A stretch of DNA of 64,000 nucleotides from [Phialemoniopsis] sp. UDSM-2020. Its lineage: Eukaryota > Ascomycota > Sordariomycetes > Thyridiales > Thyridiaceae. Location: positions 2,852,001-2,916,000 of the forward strand of contig JAEILZ010000005.1 in NCBI GenBank assembly GCA_018873225.1. Direction: 5' to 3'. The notes under the pieces are model-generated. The model saw only the letters and a list, made by a program, of their open reading frames with translations. It made no database searches and was not told the origin of the DNA. Made by a program: the position numbers and the translations under genes. Positions within the stretch are counted from its first letter, which is position 1. Each line of letters starts with the position of its first letter. Shown one piece after another: positions 12,207-22,875 of the stretch.

Positions 12207-12736
12207 CTTGGCTGGGATGTTACCTCTCAATCGGGCAGTAGGCGTTCGTCTTCTACTTCTTCGGTGCCTATTGCGGTTATAGGGAGGTAAGGCTCGTCTG
12301 GGCGCGTCAAAAATGTCGTCTTGATCGTGGTATGCTAGGTACTTCGATATCACGAGGCTGAAAGCTTGGAGCACTGAAATTTTGGCGCCCCGCCATTCTC
12401 TCCAGATGGCGCACGGACCACCAAACCTCGACGGTACGAATCATGGTTGCTTGGATGTACCTACCTATTGGTAAATGAGGTCTTGAGATCCTGCTCTTTC
12501 GTATTCATTGTAATTTTCTACCTAGGAAATATAACAAGGAAACCCCAAGAAAGAGGAAATAACAAAGCCAAGGCTCAAAATTTGACCTAAAAACGCAGCA
12601 CACAGCACACCACAATACATGTACATAATGGTAGATTTAAGATATGAATACAGATGAAACTTGTGTATGAGTCTATACTAATATCTTAAATACAGCAAAT
12701 CAATGACGAACTGAAACTCCGAATCTGATGTCCGTT
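12207..12736. promoter_or_regulatory. Upstream region of LEA1 / 3' region of the EamA gene
   Basis: 530 bp with no open frame of note. It contains TACCTACCTA (about 12462-12471) and CTACCTAGG (about 12517), a motif repeated in other intergenic parts of this window. Confidence 0.45.
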
Positions 12737-13594
12737 TTACCTCGGCGTGTCATCCATGTTTCCAAGATCCGGCACATCATCGTCGTCCTTCGCCTCATCC
12801 GGCGTCGCCGGGTCGCTGTCGTGGTACTCAGTCTCAAGATTGACATCGTCGCCCTCGGCTCCGGAGAAGGGGACCTCCTCGACTCCGTCCGTCTTGCTCT
12901 CGTCCTTGCGCCCAATGATGACGTTGCCGGCCACCAGCAGAGAAGCACCCACCCACCACATGGGCGGCAGCGACTCGGAGAAGATGGCGAGGCCCAGCAG
13001 CGCGGTGATCATAAAGTTGGTGGACGTGTTCATGATGGACACCTGCGTCGTCGAGTGACCTCGGGCAAGTGCTTGCGTGAAGAGAGTCCACATCTGCAGA
13101 TGGTGTCAATACAGGATTCCCAGCATCAGGTACGCTGCGCAGAGTGCGCAAGCTAGCGGAAGTTAAGGGGTCTTACCACTCCGTTGAAAAGCAAGTTGAG
13201 GCCGAAGAATGACTGTAATAGATGTGTCAATCGCCATTGGTGATCAAGTCCATTGTCGGTCCAAGAGCATGTGGTACGGAAAATTGAGAGTACTTACACC
13301 ACGCACAACAAGCTCAACGACATGAGATGCCGCCGACAGACCAAAGAAGCTGGCGATGCCATTTGCAAGGGTGCTCGTAAGCTCGGTGGTCGTCCTGAAG
13401 TGAGAGGTTAGACAATCCAGTCATGATATGCAGAAGGGGATTGCGACGCCGGTTGTAAAGCAACCCATCCTCAATAAGACATACAATTTGGCAAACACGC
13501 CGTTGAAGGCTGCGCAGGCACCGCTGGCAATGGCATAGATAATCCATTGGTTCCGGCGGCTCCAGGCCGCCCCGGGTTGCTGGCCGGATGCCAT
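12737..13594 (-). CDS. EamA/TMEM42-like multi-spanning membrane protein
   Basis: Four exons: 13594-13485, 13394-13298, 13212-13177 and 13093-12737; 199 aa from MASGQQPG. The frame stays open upstream and an ATG at 13786 would add 64 Ser-rich residues, so the N terminus is uncertain. The protein is four to five hydrophobic helices: QWIIYAIASGACAAFNGVFA, a TTTELTSTLANGIASFFG segment, SFFGLNLLFNGVMWTLFTQAL, STNFMITALLGLAIFSESL and WWVGASLLVAGNVIIG, matching the single EamA repeat of TMEM42-type proteins. The tail is acidic (about 50 residues rich in Asp/Glu). Substrate unknown; a half-size drug/metabolite-transporter fold that would need to dimerise. Confidence 0.82.
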
Positions 13595-13786
13595 GGTCTC
13601 TTCGGTCAGTCTAGCCTTGTCCGCTTGCGTACCAGACGGGGCGTGGACAGAGTTCGTGGTGGAAGGAATATGTGAAGAAGACGATGATGTATGAGGGAGG
13701 TCAGAGGAGGACGACGACTGAGTCTGGGCAGGCTTGGCCCCATAATGGGGCTCCCCAGGCGGCTGTTTCTGTCGTTGGCGCAGCAT

Positions 13787-14737
13787 ATTATGGAGCTTGG
13801 CGCGTGGATGTGTTCAATGGGTTGGAGGAACAGGGTATCAAGATTGGCCAGATCTCGGGCTCTAGTGCGCATGTGTCTGCCTGTCAAACCAAGTACTGGG
13901 TGCTGCCACGCTCGCACAAGCAGGTACACGACGTGCGGACGGGATCGATAATCGATGGCACGGCACAGAGACCAGACGCAATGAACTCCGGGTGACATGC
14001 AGGATGTCTCGGGGCGTCCATGGAACTTTAGCGTGGCACGTTTTATTAGGCGAAAGTATGAACACTGGTGCACTCCAGTCCCCTGTTTAGGGCCCTCATG
14101 TTGCAGATGGCTGGCTTGAGGGGTACCACTGCGCTAACCTCGAGGCCTATGACACGAGGCTTGCAGTCAGATGTCATTTGATGCTTGACATATTCCACGA
14201 TGCCTTCCTAATATATGTGTGCTGAAAGAAATTGAATTGGCGGTAGGCAATCTGTTCACTGCTCTTCAGAAGCTATCGAGCAGCGCGAATTGCAACCGCA
14301 CATACTGATAATGGACGTAGAGTTGCATCAAGAAGTCAAGTTGAGAGAGTAGTCTTTCTTCGAGGTCACACATAGAAGTCAGTCACGGTATGCATCCAAA
14401 GCGAACAGCGGTTGCATGCACTTTGTATTCGATTTGTATGTATCATGCAGCACGGGGGTGTCCGTTCCCCAATCCAATAACCCGACGACCTGAACTCCGG
14501 TCCTCGGCCTGGTAACCCAACCTCAAAAGAAAAACCAACGCCTTGTAATGCAAATCTGGCGGAGTCCGCCGGCATGTACCCTTCTAACGGTCCATCGTAC
14601 CGCTGGGTCCCAGACTCAATATCATATCTCACCCTCTTCTTCGCGGCTTAAGACAGCTGAGTTTCAAATGTGGTAGGCCATTGTATATGTGTAAATGGCT
14701 ACTCGCAAAACGACGTGAAATGGCTCGTTCTCGACTC
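13787..14737. other. Intergenic region, no supported gene
   Basis: About 950 bp between the EamA-type gene and the TOA2 stop. An 88-codon minus-strand frame at 14366-14632 lacks family resemblance and lies in the probable TOA2 3' region. Confidence 0.45.
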
Positions 14738-15299
14738 TTATGTGGCCGGACGAGCATTGCAAGAAACGATCTTGATCTTGTCTGCGGTGACTGTCTGCCC
14801 GCCGTTTTCCATCTTGAACGAGACGTTCTTGATCAGGAAAGTCCAGACTTCGTCGCAGAAGCGGTAGGTATCCAGAGAACCCTGCACAAGTTAGCTGGGC
14901 TATCCTAAACAATGCCTTGCCTCGCCTCGCATCCAGGTTTGACGAGTCTCTGCGAGACCGAGGTCCGGATGCGTAGCAAAGAGTGGCCAAGTAAGATAGG
15001 CATAAGGCATATTCACCTTGAACGTCAGCCGCGACTTGACCTTGTCCTGCAGGGTCTCAGCGATGGCGCGATCAAAGTTGGCGAGGATCTTCATCGCCAG
15101 CTGAGGGTCGATGCGGTTGTCGCCGATGAGGTCGTCAAGAGTATCAGTCAGCGCATAGCCGATGCTGTGGAAAACGCGGGGGCCGCGCGGGCCCCCATCA
15201 GGTTAGCTGGATGCTCTCAAGGACATGTGTATAGCAAAGTCAACCAGGTGGCATGTACCTGCTACGGCGGTAGAGCTCGTAGAACGAGGGTGTTGCCAT
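14738..15299 (-). CDS. TOA2: Transcription initiation factor IIA gamma (small) subunit
   Basis: General RNA polymerase II factor that with the large TFIIA subunit stabilises TBP on the TATA box. Exons: 15299-15259, 15164-15017 and 14881-14738; 110 aa, the usual family size. The start [19 protein letters not shown], then [16 protein letters not shown] and [13 protein letters not shown] form the four-helix bundle, followed by the beta-barrel segment [15 protein letters not shown] and [16 protein letters not shown]. Near-textbook conservation across its length. It shares a 437 bp divergent promoter with VMA16. Confidence 0.97.
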
Positions 15300-15736
15300 C
15301 TTGACTGGTCGCTGTCACAGAGTGGCTCCAAAAGGGTGGTGGTTTGATGAAGGAAGGGAGGCAGGCGCTTAAATACTGCGGAGATAATGAGGTATGCCTG
15401 ATAATGGATGAGTCAGCTGGGGTGACTTTTTGGAGAGATGTTGTGCTAACAATTAACTAGAGCCAAGTTGGAGGTGAGAGCAAGTTAGTGGGCTAATTGA
15501 GCGCTGCCTGGTCCTGGCAATCCCACGTGATTGCCCGAAATTAGGTGAGAGGTACCGCTACCTCCCTGTGGTGGTACCCGCAGCACAGCTCTACCTGGCC
15601 TGTGCTCACAACGTCAGATCCACGAAGCTCTGGCTGCTCCTCTTGAGCCGCGAATATTCACGCCCTCTTCCCTCAAGGTGGTCCAGCAGAGAGCATCCGC
15701 CCACGACCACGATCAACACAAACAAATACTTTCAAA
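15300..15736. promoter_or_regulatory. Divergent promoter of TOA2 and VMA16
   Basis: 437 bp between opposing ATGs, both with essential-gene products. A CA-rich leader (about 15700-15736) precedes the VMA16 ATG. No specific factor site is claimed. Confidence 0.5.
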
Positions 15737-16560
15737 ATGAGCTACTACTATGGATTAGGGGGCACGACTGGCGCCCTTGCCATCGTGGGAGCCTGTCAGT
15801 CAAAACCGAGACGACAGCTATGCTTGCACCGGAGCTAACATCCTCATCTTTCGCAGATATGCTCTTCACCGGCAGCGGCGAGTCCTTCAATGTCGGCGCG
15901 TTCCTCGAGTCAGTATCACCGTACGCATGGGCGGACATGGGTATTTCTCTGTGCATAGGTCTGTCCGTCGTGGGCGCAGCTTGGTGAGCATCCGTTCTGG
16001 CCCTCGGGCCCAAGACAACACGTCAATTCCAGGCCAGCCTTTCTAACAATACTCCTCGAACCACAGGGGCATCTTCATCACCGGATCCTCGATTCTCGGC
16101 GGCGGTGTCCGGACCCCGCGCATCCGCACCAAGAACCTCATCTCCATCATCTTTTGCGAGGTCGTCGCCATCTACGGCGTCATCATGTCCATCGTCTTCA
16201 CCTCCAAGGTCAATGACGTCTCGGGCGCCCAACAATTCGCCGCCAACACCTACTACACCGGCTACGCCATCTTCTGGGCCGGTATCACCGTCGGCATGTG
16301 CAACCTTGTCTGCGGTGTCGCTGTCGGTATCAACGGAAGTGGTGCCGCCCTTGCCGATGCGGCCGACCCCTCTCTGTATGCCCCCTCGGTCCCAAACCTG
16401 CCCATCCATTTCTCATAGCGCCTTTACTAATGCAATCGTGATTCGTAGGTTCGTCAAGATGCTTGTCATCGAGATTTTCAGCTCCGTCCTCGGCCTATTC
16501 GGTCTCATCGTCGGCCTCATTGTTTCCAACAAGGCAGTCGATTTCGGTGCTTCAACATAG
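15737..16560 (+). CDS. VMA16: V-type ATPase proteolipid subunit c''
   Basis: Membrane rotor subunit of the vacuolar proton pump. Exons: 15737-15794, 15857-15983, 16067-16375 and 16449-16560; 201 aa. The protein has five hydrophobic segments: an N-terminal [18 protein letters not shown] helix, then [41 protein letters not shown] with the proton-carrying glutamate in FCEVVAIYG, a [19 protein letters not shown] helix and [20 protein letters not shown]. The [19 protein letters not shown] loop separates c'' from the c and c' subunits. All introns fall at positions that restore the conserved sequence (GAAW-GIF, PSL-FVKML). Confidence 0.97.
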
Positions 16561-16838
16561 TAGACCGATCATAGTAAGCGGCTCGTGAGTGAATCTGTGA
16601 GTGGAGATACCTATCATCAGGTATCCAGGGGAGGCAAAGAAGTGACGTCTCAACGTTTCAAAAAAGCATTCAACCGGCGTTTCTGGCAAGCTTGTAAGGT
16701 AGAAATTATGGGCAGGGCCTGGATTTTGTAGAATTTGTAACTAATGTACAACCACCACCAATATTTTCCCCCTTGTAAAGGCAACATGATAGAACTCCAG
16801 CGCAACAAGGCTTGCGATTGACCTCACGTTTCTCCTCC

Positions 16839-17843
16839 CTAGACAATATTGGCCTTTGCCATTAGTGTCGTGATCGTCTGCCAAAACATCGCATAAGGCA
16901 TGCCGCGGTCAACAAAGTCGTTCGCCCACATGTCACTTGTTTGCGGTATGTAATGTTAGCATTTCTGTGCAAGCTCTGTGACTTTTTCAAAGGATTGACT
17001 TACGCCCACTTTCCCTGCAGCGATGACAGGTCTCGTTCCAGCACCATCTCAGCCTCGATGTCCGTGATGTCCTGTCGTGTCATGCCCGTCGCGCTGATAC
17101 CCAGCAAGGCGTGAACATCGTCCAAGGTGGGTAGCTCGACTTCTTCACCGTCCTTCTTCCACCTTCCTTTGACCTCGAGAGGTCTGTCCGGCAGTTGGCC
17201 CTTCAGCTCCCCCCAGCTAGGACGGAGCACAGTCTCCGGGAAGAGAACACTTGGACCCGGTGCCCACTGGTGCTCGATTGCGGAGCGGCCAGCACCGAGA
17301 AGGCGAAAGACGGAGCCGACGAGACGCGGCACGAAGACGGATGGGCCGCGTGCTAGAGGATCAAGAATCGGCGACAGACCCTCGGAATGGTGCGCATCGG
17401 GGTGGATGTCGACACGCAGATCATCTGTTTGGTAGATTGTCTCGTCAAGCTGGAAGATCATCCAAATGTTGCTGGTTAGTGAAATTGCTGCAGTTCTCTT
17501 TGAAACAAAGTCATGAAGGTGACTTTCAAACCATGGCGAAATGACGACTTACATGATCATGTGTCTCTACACATTCTCGACAGTTGCCTTCGATGTTGAA
17601 CCAGAACACGGCCCTGCTGAGGCGAAGCGCATCGGGCACAAAGATCATCTTGGGACTTCATCAATGTTAGTTTCTGGGAGTTTTTTGTGTGTGACCAGTG
17701 CTCATCGATAGTGGTGAGACTTACGTGCAAACCGGCAAGACACCCTTCAGGCCACCCTGAAAGAGAGCGCTGCTGCAAGGCTCTTGGACTTCGATGCCAT
17801 GATGGCCGCATTCCTGGAAGTAGTACAACTGAATCTTGCACAT
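16839..17843 (-). CDS. Conserved-looking protein of unknown function, Cys/His-rich N terminus
   Basis: Model of four exons: 17843-17725, 17655-17553, 17449-17004 and 16935-16839; 254 aa, all phases closing. The N terminus (MCKIQLYYFQECGHHG, GVLPVCT, then EGNCRECVETHD) holds paired Cys and His that could bind a metal. The middle is aliphatic and Pro-rich (DPLARGPSVFVPRLVG), and the C terminus is helical (TDIEAEMVLERDLSSLQ) ending in AKANIV. The third acceptor is uncertain: the splice used (cttccag before CTTGACGAG) is the one that keeps frame, whereas the nearer ccag does not. I do not recognise a family. It is tail-to-tail with VMA16 and 301 bp downstream of cnxE on the same strand. Confidence 0.65.
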
Positions 17844-18144
17844 GGTGGTATATTGGCTGTGCAGCGTCTTGGTCGGATCAGGTACAAATCTGCGGTATCA
17901 TGGTCGGAAGAAGGGAGTGTTGTGAGGAGGCGGATTCCAGGGGAGATGGCGCAAGTGATCAGGTCAAGATTTTGAGAGGTAGGAACATCTGAACGCGAAG
18001 TGACAAAAGACTGAAAGTACAGAGCCTTGTCACCAGGGTTGTCAAGAAAGAGAAGTGCCTCGAGTGAAAGCAAACTAACAGTAAAGCTGAGTTGTGTCAG
18101 AAGTCACCAACTGAAATTAGCTGCTTGTTCCCTTGACAATCCCC

Positions 18145-20233
18145 TTAGAGACTGTTTCGCACATTGCTCATCAACAGAGCATCAACCTTGGTGCCCTTTG
18201 CCAAAGGTTCTGACCCTTTCGGCATACAAAGTAGTGCGTTTGCCCCCCTGAGACTGCCCACCTTGGAACTTCGTTGACCGCCTGTACTAGAGGCAACCAG
18301 CGTTCCGTCTGAGGCAATGCTCACAATGGCCCTATGATACTCTGGCCGGGCTTTGTCCAATACAAAGTCATGTGTAAGAGTGACAGGAACCTTTGTCAAG
18401 CCCTCAGGGGTGACCCCTGACATGGCATGGAGCGACGGTAGGGCGAAGAGATGGAAGGTCACCAGGGCCGATGCTGGATTGCCAGGAAGAGAAAATATCA
18501 CCTTCGATACCCTTTCACCATCGTTGCTCTTGGCCGGCACGGTCGCAAAGGTCGTTGGCTTGCCCGGCTTCATAGACACTCGTCCAAAGTGGATCGTACC
18601 CCCGAGTGAACGCTCAATCGTAGGTTTGAGCAGGTCCAATTCGCCCATGGAGACTCCGCCCGTAGTGATGATGAGGTCTGACCGTCTCATAGCATCCCTA
18701 AGATTCTCTTCGAGGGTTCCCGGCTTGTCCGTTGCAATGCCGAGGTCAATGACCTCAAAGCCCCAATCTTTTGCTGCAGAGATCAGTGTAGGGCGGTTCG
18801 TGTCTCGAACCTCGCCCAGTACTAGATCTCCTGGCCGACTGTGTTCTACAATCTCATCACCTGTAGACATTACTCCGATGACAGGGCGACGATATGCTTT
18901 GACCTCGGCGACACCAACTGCGGCGAGCAGTCCGATCTCACCTCCTACGGCCGAGATTTGCTCTCCCTTTTGGAGGATGACTGCACCCTGCTTGATATCG
19001 CTACCGACCTCGCGAATATTCTCGCCCCCTTTGACACCTTCGGCGAGGATCTCAACCTCTTTCTCTTCCTGGCCATCGTCGGTTTTGGACTTGAGTATGG
19101 TATCTTCTACCATGATCACCGATGTCGCTTCCGGGGGAAGTGGCGCTCCTGTCGTAATTCTAGCGATCTCGCCCTCCTTGAGGGGTTTGACCTCGCCGGG
19201 TGTTGCATGGGATACACCCACTACGGGGAATACTCCTTTCATATTGCCGTCTTTTGGCACCACAACAGCGTAGCCGTCAACAATACTTGCCCTAAACGCT
19301 GGCACGTTCTCCCTCGCAGCAACATCCTCGGCGAGGACTGCACCGACAAGGTGCTCATTGACCTTCTGGGTTTCGACCACTGGCTTTGGCGTGTGCTGCT
19401 TGATCAGAGCTAGAGCATCCTCCACGGACAGCATCGGATAGGGTGACTCCCGATGCCTCCGTGTTGGACCTAGACTAGGATCATTCGACATGGGATTCGC
19501 TCCTGGTTTCGTATGCCTAACGAGACTTCCATGTCCGTGGCCCGCGCCGTGCCCATGTCCGTGCCCGTGGGAATGACCGCCGTGAGAGTGGCTGTGCGTA
19601 TGCGCATGCGAATGACCTGCCCCCGGCCCGATTCCCGCATCCTGCTCAAGCTTCTTCACGCCACCGGAGTGCAACTTGCGTGAATCGGCACCAGCGGCCT
19701 GGAAACAGGCGTGCGGGAGGGCCTTGATAATCGCCTGCAGGTTCTCTTTTGCGCCCTTGGGCGAACCGGGGAGCGTTACCACCAAGGTCTTGTTCCGGAC
19801 GCCGGCCACGGGCCTTGACATCATCGCGACTGATCAGACGTGTTAGAGACGGCTGATTCATAGATGGTCGGGCTAGCAACTTACAGGGAGTAACTTGCAG
19901 TGAGGCAGCGAGCATGCCATGCACCAGACCCGACGCCGGCCGGTGTAACAGCGCACTGACGGCTTCGGGCGTATTGTCTCCGACAGCAAATCCGGTGCCA
20001 CCGGTGGTAACAATGAGGTTGACCGGGTCAGGTATATCGGCCCACAGCATGATGTGTCGCTGAATCTGCTGGACCGAGTCTGGCACGATCTTGGTCTCGA
20101 CTACATCCCACTGCCCAGCCCCATCGTGTTCGAAGACGCTCCTCAGCGTGGTGTCCGAGGCATCTGTTGAGGGGTCCTTGGCTGCAGTGGTCGAGACAAC
20201 CAGGATGGCTGCTCTTAGCTGCGACTCGGACAT
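18145..20233 (-). CDS. cnxE: Gephyrin-like molybdenum cofactor biosynthesis fusion (MogA-MoeA)
   Basis: Inserts molybdate into molybdopterin (adenylylation by the MogA half, metal insertion by the MoeA half). Exons: 20233-19885 and 19829-18145; 677 aa. MogA domain, residues 1 to about 165, with TTGGTGFAVGDNTPEAV and the VTPFAMMSRPVAGVRNKTLV strand that the intron interrupts. A linker at about residues 189-217 carries 13 histidines in 29 positions. The MoeA domain starts at PYPMLSVEDAL and contains VDGYAV, RITTGAPLPPEATSVIMVE, GVMSTGDEIVE, RDTNRPTL, TTGGVSMGELD and SLPGNPASALVTFHLF, then domain IV. The order MogA-MoeA matches fungal CnxE and animal gephyrin. It supports nitrate reductase and the other Mo enzymes. 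It shares a 468 bp promoter with POP5. Confidence 0.96.
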
Positions 20234-20701
20234 TTAGGTAGGTGTCGATGAGCTTGTGGACACAGGCAACCAGTCTTTGGCGGGTATGTATTGTCTAGAT
20301 TTTCTAGTAGACAAGCACGAGATTGATTGGATGTGAGAGAAATGTATTCCCTATACGACCGGTGGTTGAAGAAAGCATCTATATCTAGGTGTTGGAGCAT
20401 ATGGTGAGGTGAGGTATGAAGCTCGGGCCGCCCAGGCGATCCCCGCAAAACATGAACCTACCAAATTGTAGTGTAACTCCTCGGAGCTTCCCTTTTGGCG
20501 CGCTTCCTTATCAGTCTTGAAAGTTTTCAACTACGAAACTCAAGATCGATGGCTCATTCATCTCAGTGAGGTCTGCACCAACAATCAGACTTTCATCGGC
20601 ATCAATTTCATTTATTGTGATACAGCCGGCAATAAAGGGGCCGTTCGGTCATGACTCTGGAATGCGAGTAATCAAGCAGTGACCTTTTTGCAGCAGTCAT
20701 C
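20234..20701. promoter_or_regulatory. Divergent promoter of cnxE and POP5
   Basis: 468 bp between opposing ATGs. It contains TTAGGTAGGT next to the cnxE ATG (about 20235-20244), and TTATCAG at about 20508, a GATA-type core of no assigned function. Confidence 0.45.
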
Positions 20702-21324
20702 ATGGTCCGCGTCAAGGAACGATATCTGCTAGTCAACATCCTATATCCTGGGGCCTTGCAAACAAGCTCCAAGGTCCCTGACTTTGTCGTACTCAGTCAG
20801 CCTACGACCGATCTTTTGACACCAGCGCTTCTTGTCCGGGGCATTAAAGCTGAGATCCGTGAATTATTCGGTGACTATGGCGCTGGCGCCGTCGAGCGCA
20901 GTGTAGCTGGTAGGGCTTGCTGTCTGACTATCTCATCATCTACGACACGATGCTAAATTGCTCTATTCTAGTCAAATATCTGTCGCATGCCACATCCACC
21001 TTCATTCTACGCGTATCGCGTGATCACTACCGCCTGCTGTGGGCAGCCCTGACCTTTATGAATGCGGTCCCCGTCAAGAACGGCAAGGAGTGCACATTCA
21101 GGGTTGTGCGCGTCAGTGGCACCATTCGCAAGGTCGAGGAGGAGGCAATACGCCGTGCCAAGACGATGATCTTGGCGGCACAGGAAGAAACGGCCGGAAA
21201 CGCACCGGGGTCCCTCAGTGCTTTGTTTGGCGGCCCCAAAGACCCGATCAGGGGTGTAGCGACGGACATGGACGTCGACGAATCCTCCAATATGGGTGGG
21301 GACGAGACCGAAGACGACGGCTGA
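20702..21324 (+). CDS. POP5: Ribonuclease P/MRP protein subunit POP5
   Basis: Protein subunit shared by RNase P (tRNA 5' maturation) and RNase MRP (rRNA processing). Exons: 20702-20909 and 20972-21324; 186 aa. The N terminus MVRVKERYLLVNILYP is the family signature (VRxKxRYLLxE), followed by GIKAEIRELFGDYGAGAVERS, then after the intron VKYLSHATSTFILRVSRDHYRLLWAALTFM, the alpha/beta sandwich core, and CTFRVVRVSGTIRKVEEEAIRRAK. The acidic tail is a fungal extension. Its stop codon lies 4 bp from the opposing stop of GPN2. Confidence 0.95.
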
Positions 21325-21328
21325 GTTC

Positions 21329-22489
21329 TCATGTCTTCCTCCTCGCGACTTTGATACCGGTATCGGCTTCAGAGGTTGGCAGGTCCTCCATTTCCTCTCC
21401 GCCAGCCGCTCTGCGTGCTTCGGCCTCTGCTGCCTCTTGCGCCTTGGCTTGCGCTTCCCACTCCTTCCGCTCCGCCTCGTCATACTCTTCCTTATTATCG
21501 ATCCACCTCTCCTGGATATCTTCGGCATCCAGCATGGAAGACTCATTTCGCATGGCGACCTGCCACACCGTGTCGTTTGCGCCTTCAGCTGTTCCAAAGA
21601 CGTACCCACCAGCGCGATCGATCACTCGAAGTAGATGCATCATGCTCTTCCTGTTCTCGACGGCCAAAACTTCGAAACGAACCAGGGAGAAGCCCTCGAT
21701 CAGGTTGGCGACAGCTTCGTTTAAGCGCTTGAATTTATCACTTCGAAGCGCAGGACTCTCCTGGTCAAGGCTTGGCAGAAGATACGCCAGATCTTGTACT
21801 TCGGTGTAGTAGCCCAGATCGAAAGGAAGGGGATCATAGGAGGAAACCTTGTCGATCTTGGTGAGGATGTTGACGTGTGGAAGGTCCATCTGCAGCATGG
21901 CTCGGAGCGCAAGGAGAATATTCGAGATATAGAGGGAGGGTTGTGTCAAGCAGAATGAGTCGGACAGGTGGACGACCACCAGCTGTGAGAATGCGTGTCA
22001 GATATGGCCTCTCTCTGAGCTCCCAAATGGTGGGCACCAACCCTATACCCAAGCTTTTGGAGCTTGAAGAAGATATTACGGAGAGAGTTGTGATGAGTGT
22101 AGAGCTCCACCTGGCCAGGGCAGTCGAAGAGCACATAGTCCTCACTGAACTCTTTCAATCCATTCTCTAGCCATTCCATATTGTGTTCCAGCTCTTCGAG
22201 CGCGTAGAGTATGCCACCGTTGGGGCCCAGGTTGTCGTCGGACATGATCTCCTCTAACGTGACCAGATCTCGGATGTCCAGGGCACACGGATAATTCGTA
22301 TGGTCGTTCGCGGGATCGAGGTTCACAACTGAGCACTGACGCCCGATGGCGCCCATGAATTGGTGCACTGCAGAGAGTCAGCGCGATGTTGCGCATGGTT
22401 GTGACTGGAGAGGAGGAAAGCTTACTGCCGTCGCAATAGGTGCTCTTCCCCGAGCCGGGGCTCCCGAGTACGAGCTGCGCGAAAGGCAT
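21329..22489 (-). CDS. GPN2: GPN-loop GTPase 2
   Basis: Small GTPase needed for assembly and nuclear import of RNA polymerases II and III. Exons: 22489-22426, 22367-22042 and 21982-21329; 347 aa. The P-loop GSPGSGKSTYCDG (intron 1 falls just after it) and switch region NLDPANDHTNYPCALDIRDL are followed by the defining GPN motif in DNLGPNGGILYALE. Then come YVLFDCPGQVELYTHH (G3), ILTKIDK (G4) and the helical PLPFDLGYYTEV segment. The C-terminal 100 residues are charged and Ala/Glu-rich, as in fungal GPN2. Intron 2 has a GTTGGT donor, weaker than the others, but the join LGYR-LVVVHLSD is well supported. The gene shares a 386 bp promoter with BUB3. Confidence 0.95.
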
Positions 22490-22875
22490 CTGGCGGAAAT
22501 CTTTCTCTTAAGAGACCAGAACAGAGATGCAAAACCAGAATATCAAAATGCTGCTTCTTGCGACTAGAGTACCATGGTTGCGATCCGGAAGAAACAAGGC
22601 GTGTTGACGGCAAGCATGTGCAAGGCCCCCACCACTCGAGGAAGCTGGAAGATTATGGTGGATGCCCCTCCAAAAATAATGACCCTGGTCGCTCTATTCA
22701 ACTTATCTGCCTCTTATCTGCACGTGTGGACCGTGCATCTTTGCTGTAGTTACCTCCCCTGCAACCGTAATATTTACTTGCCAAAGCTGGAGCTGCATTT
22801 TGAGCTTGGTGATCCGGATTCGACAGTGCTCAATATCGGCCCTTGTATAAGAGAACCTTCTGAAATCACAACATC
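22490..22875. promoter_or_regulatory. Divergent promoter of GPN2 and BUB3
   Basis: 386 bp between opposing ATGs. Nothing recognisable beyond an AT-richer core (about 22670-22780). Confidence 0.45.
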
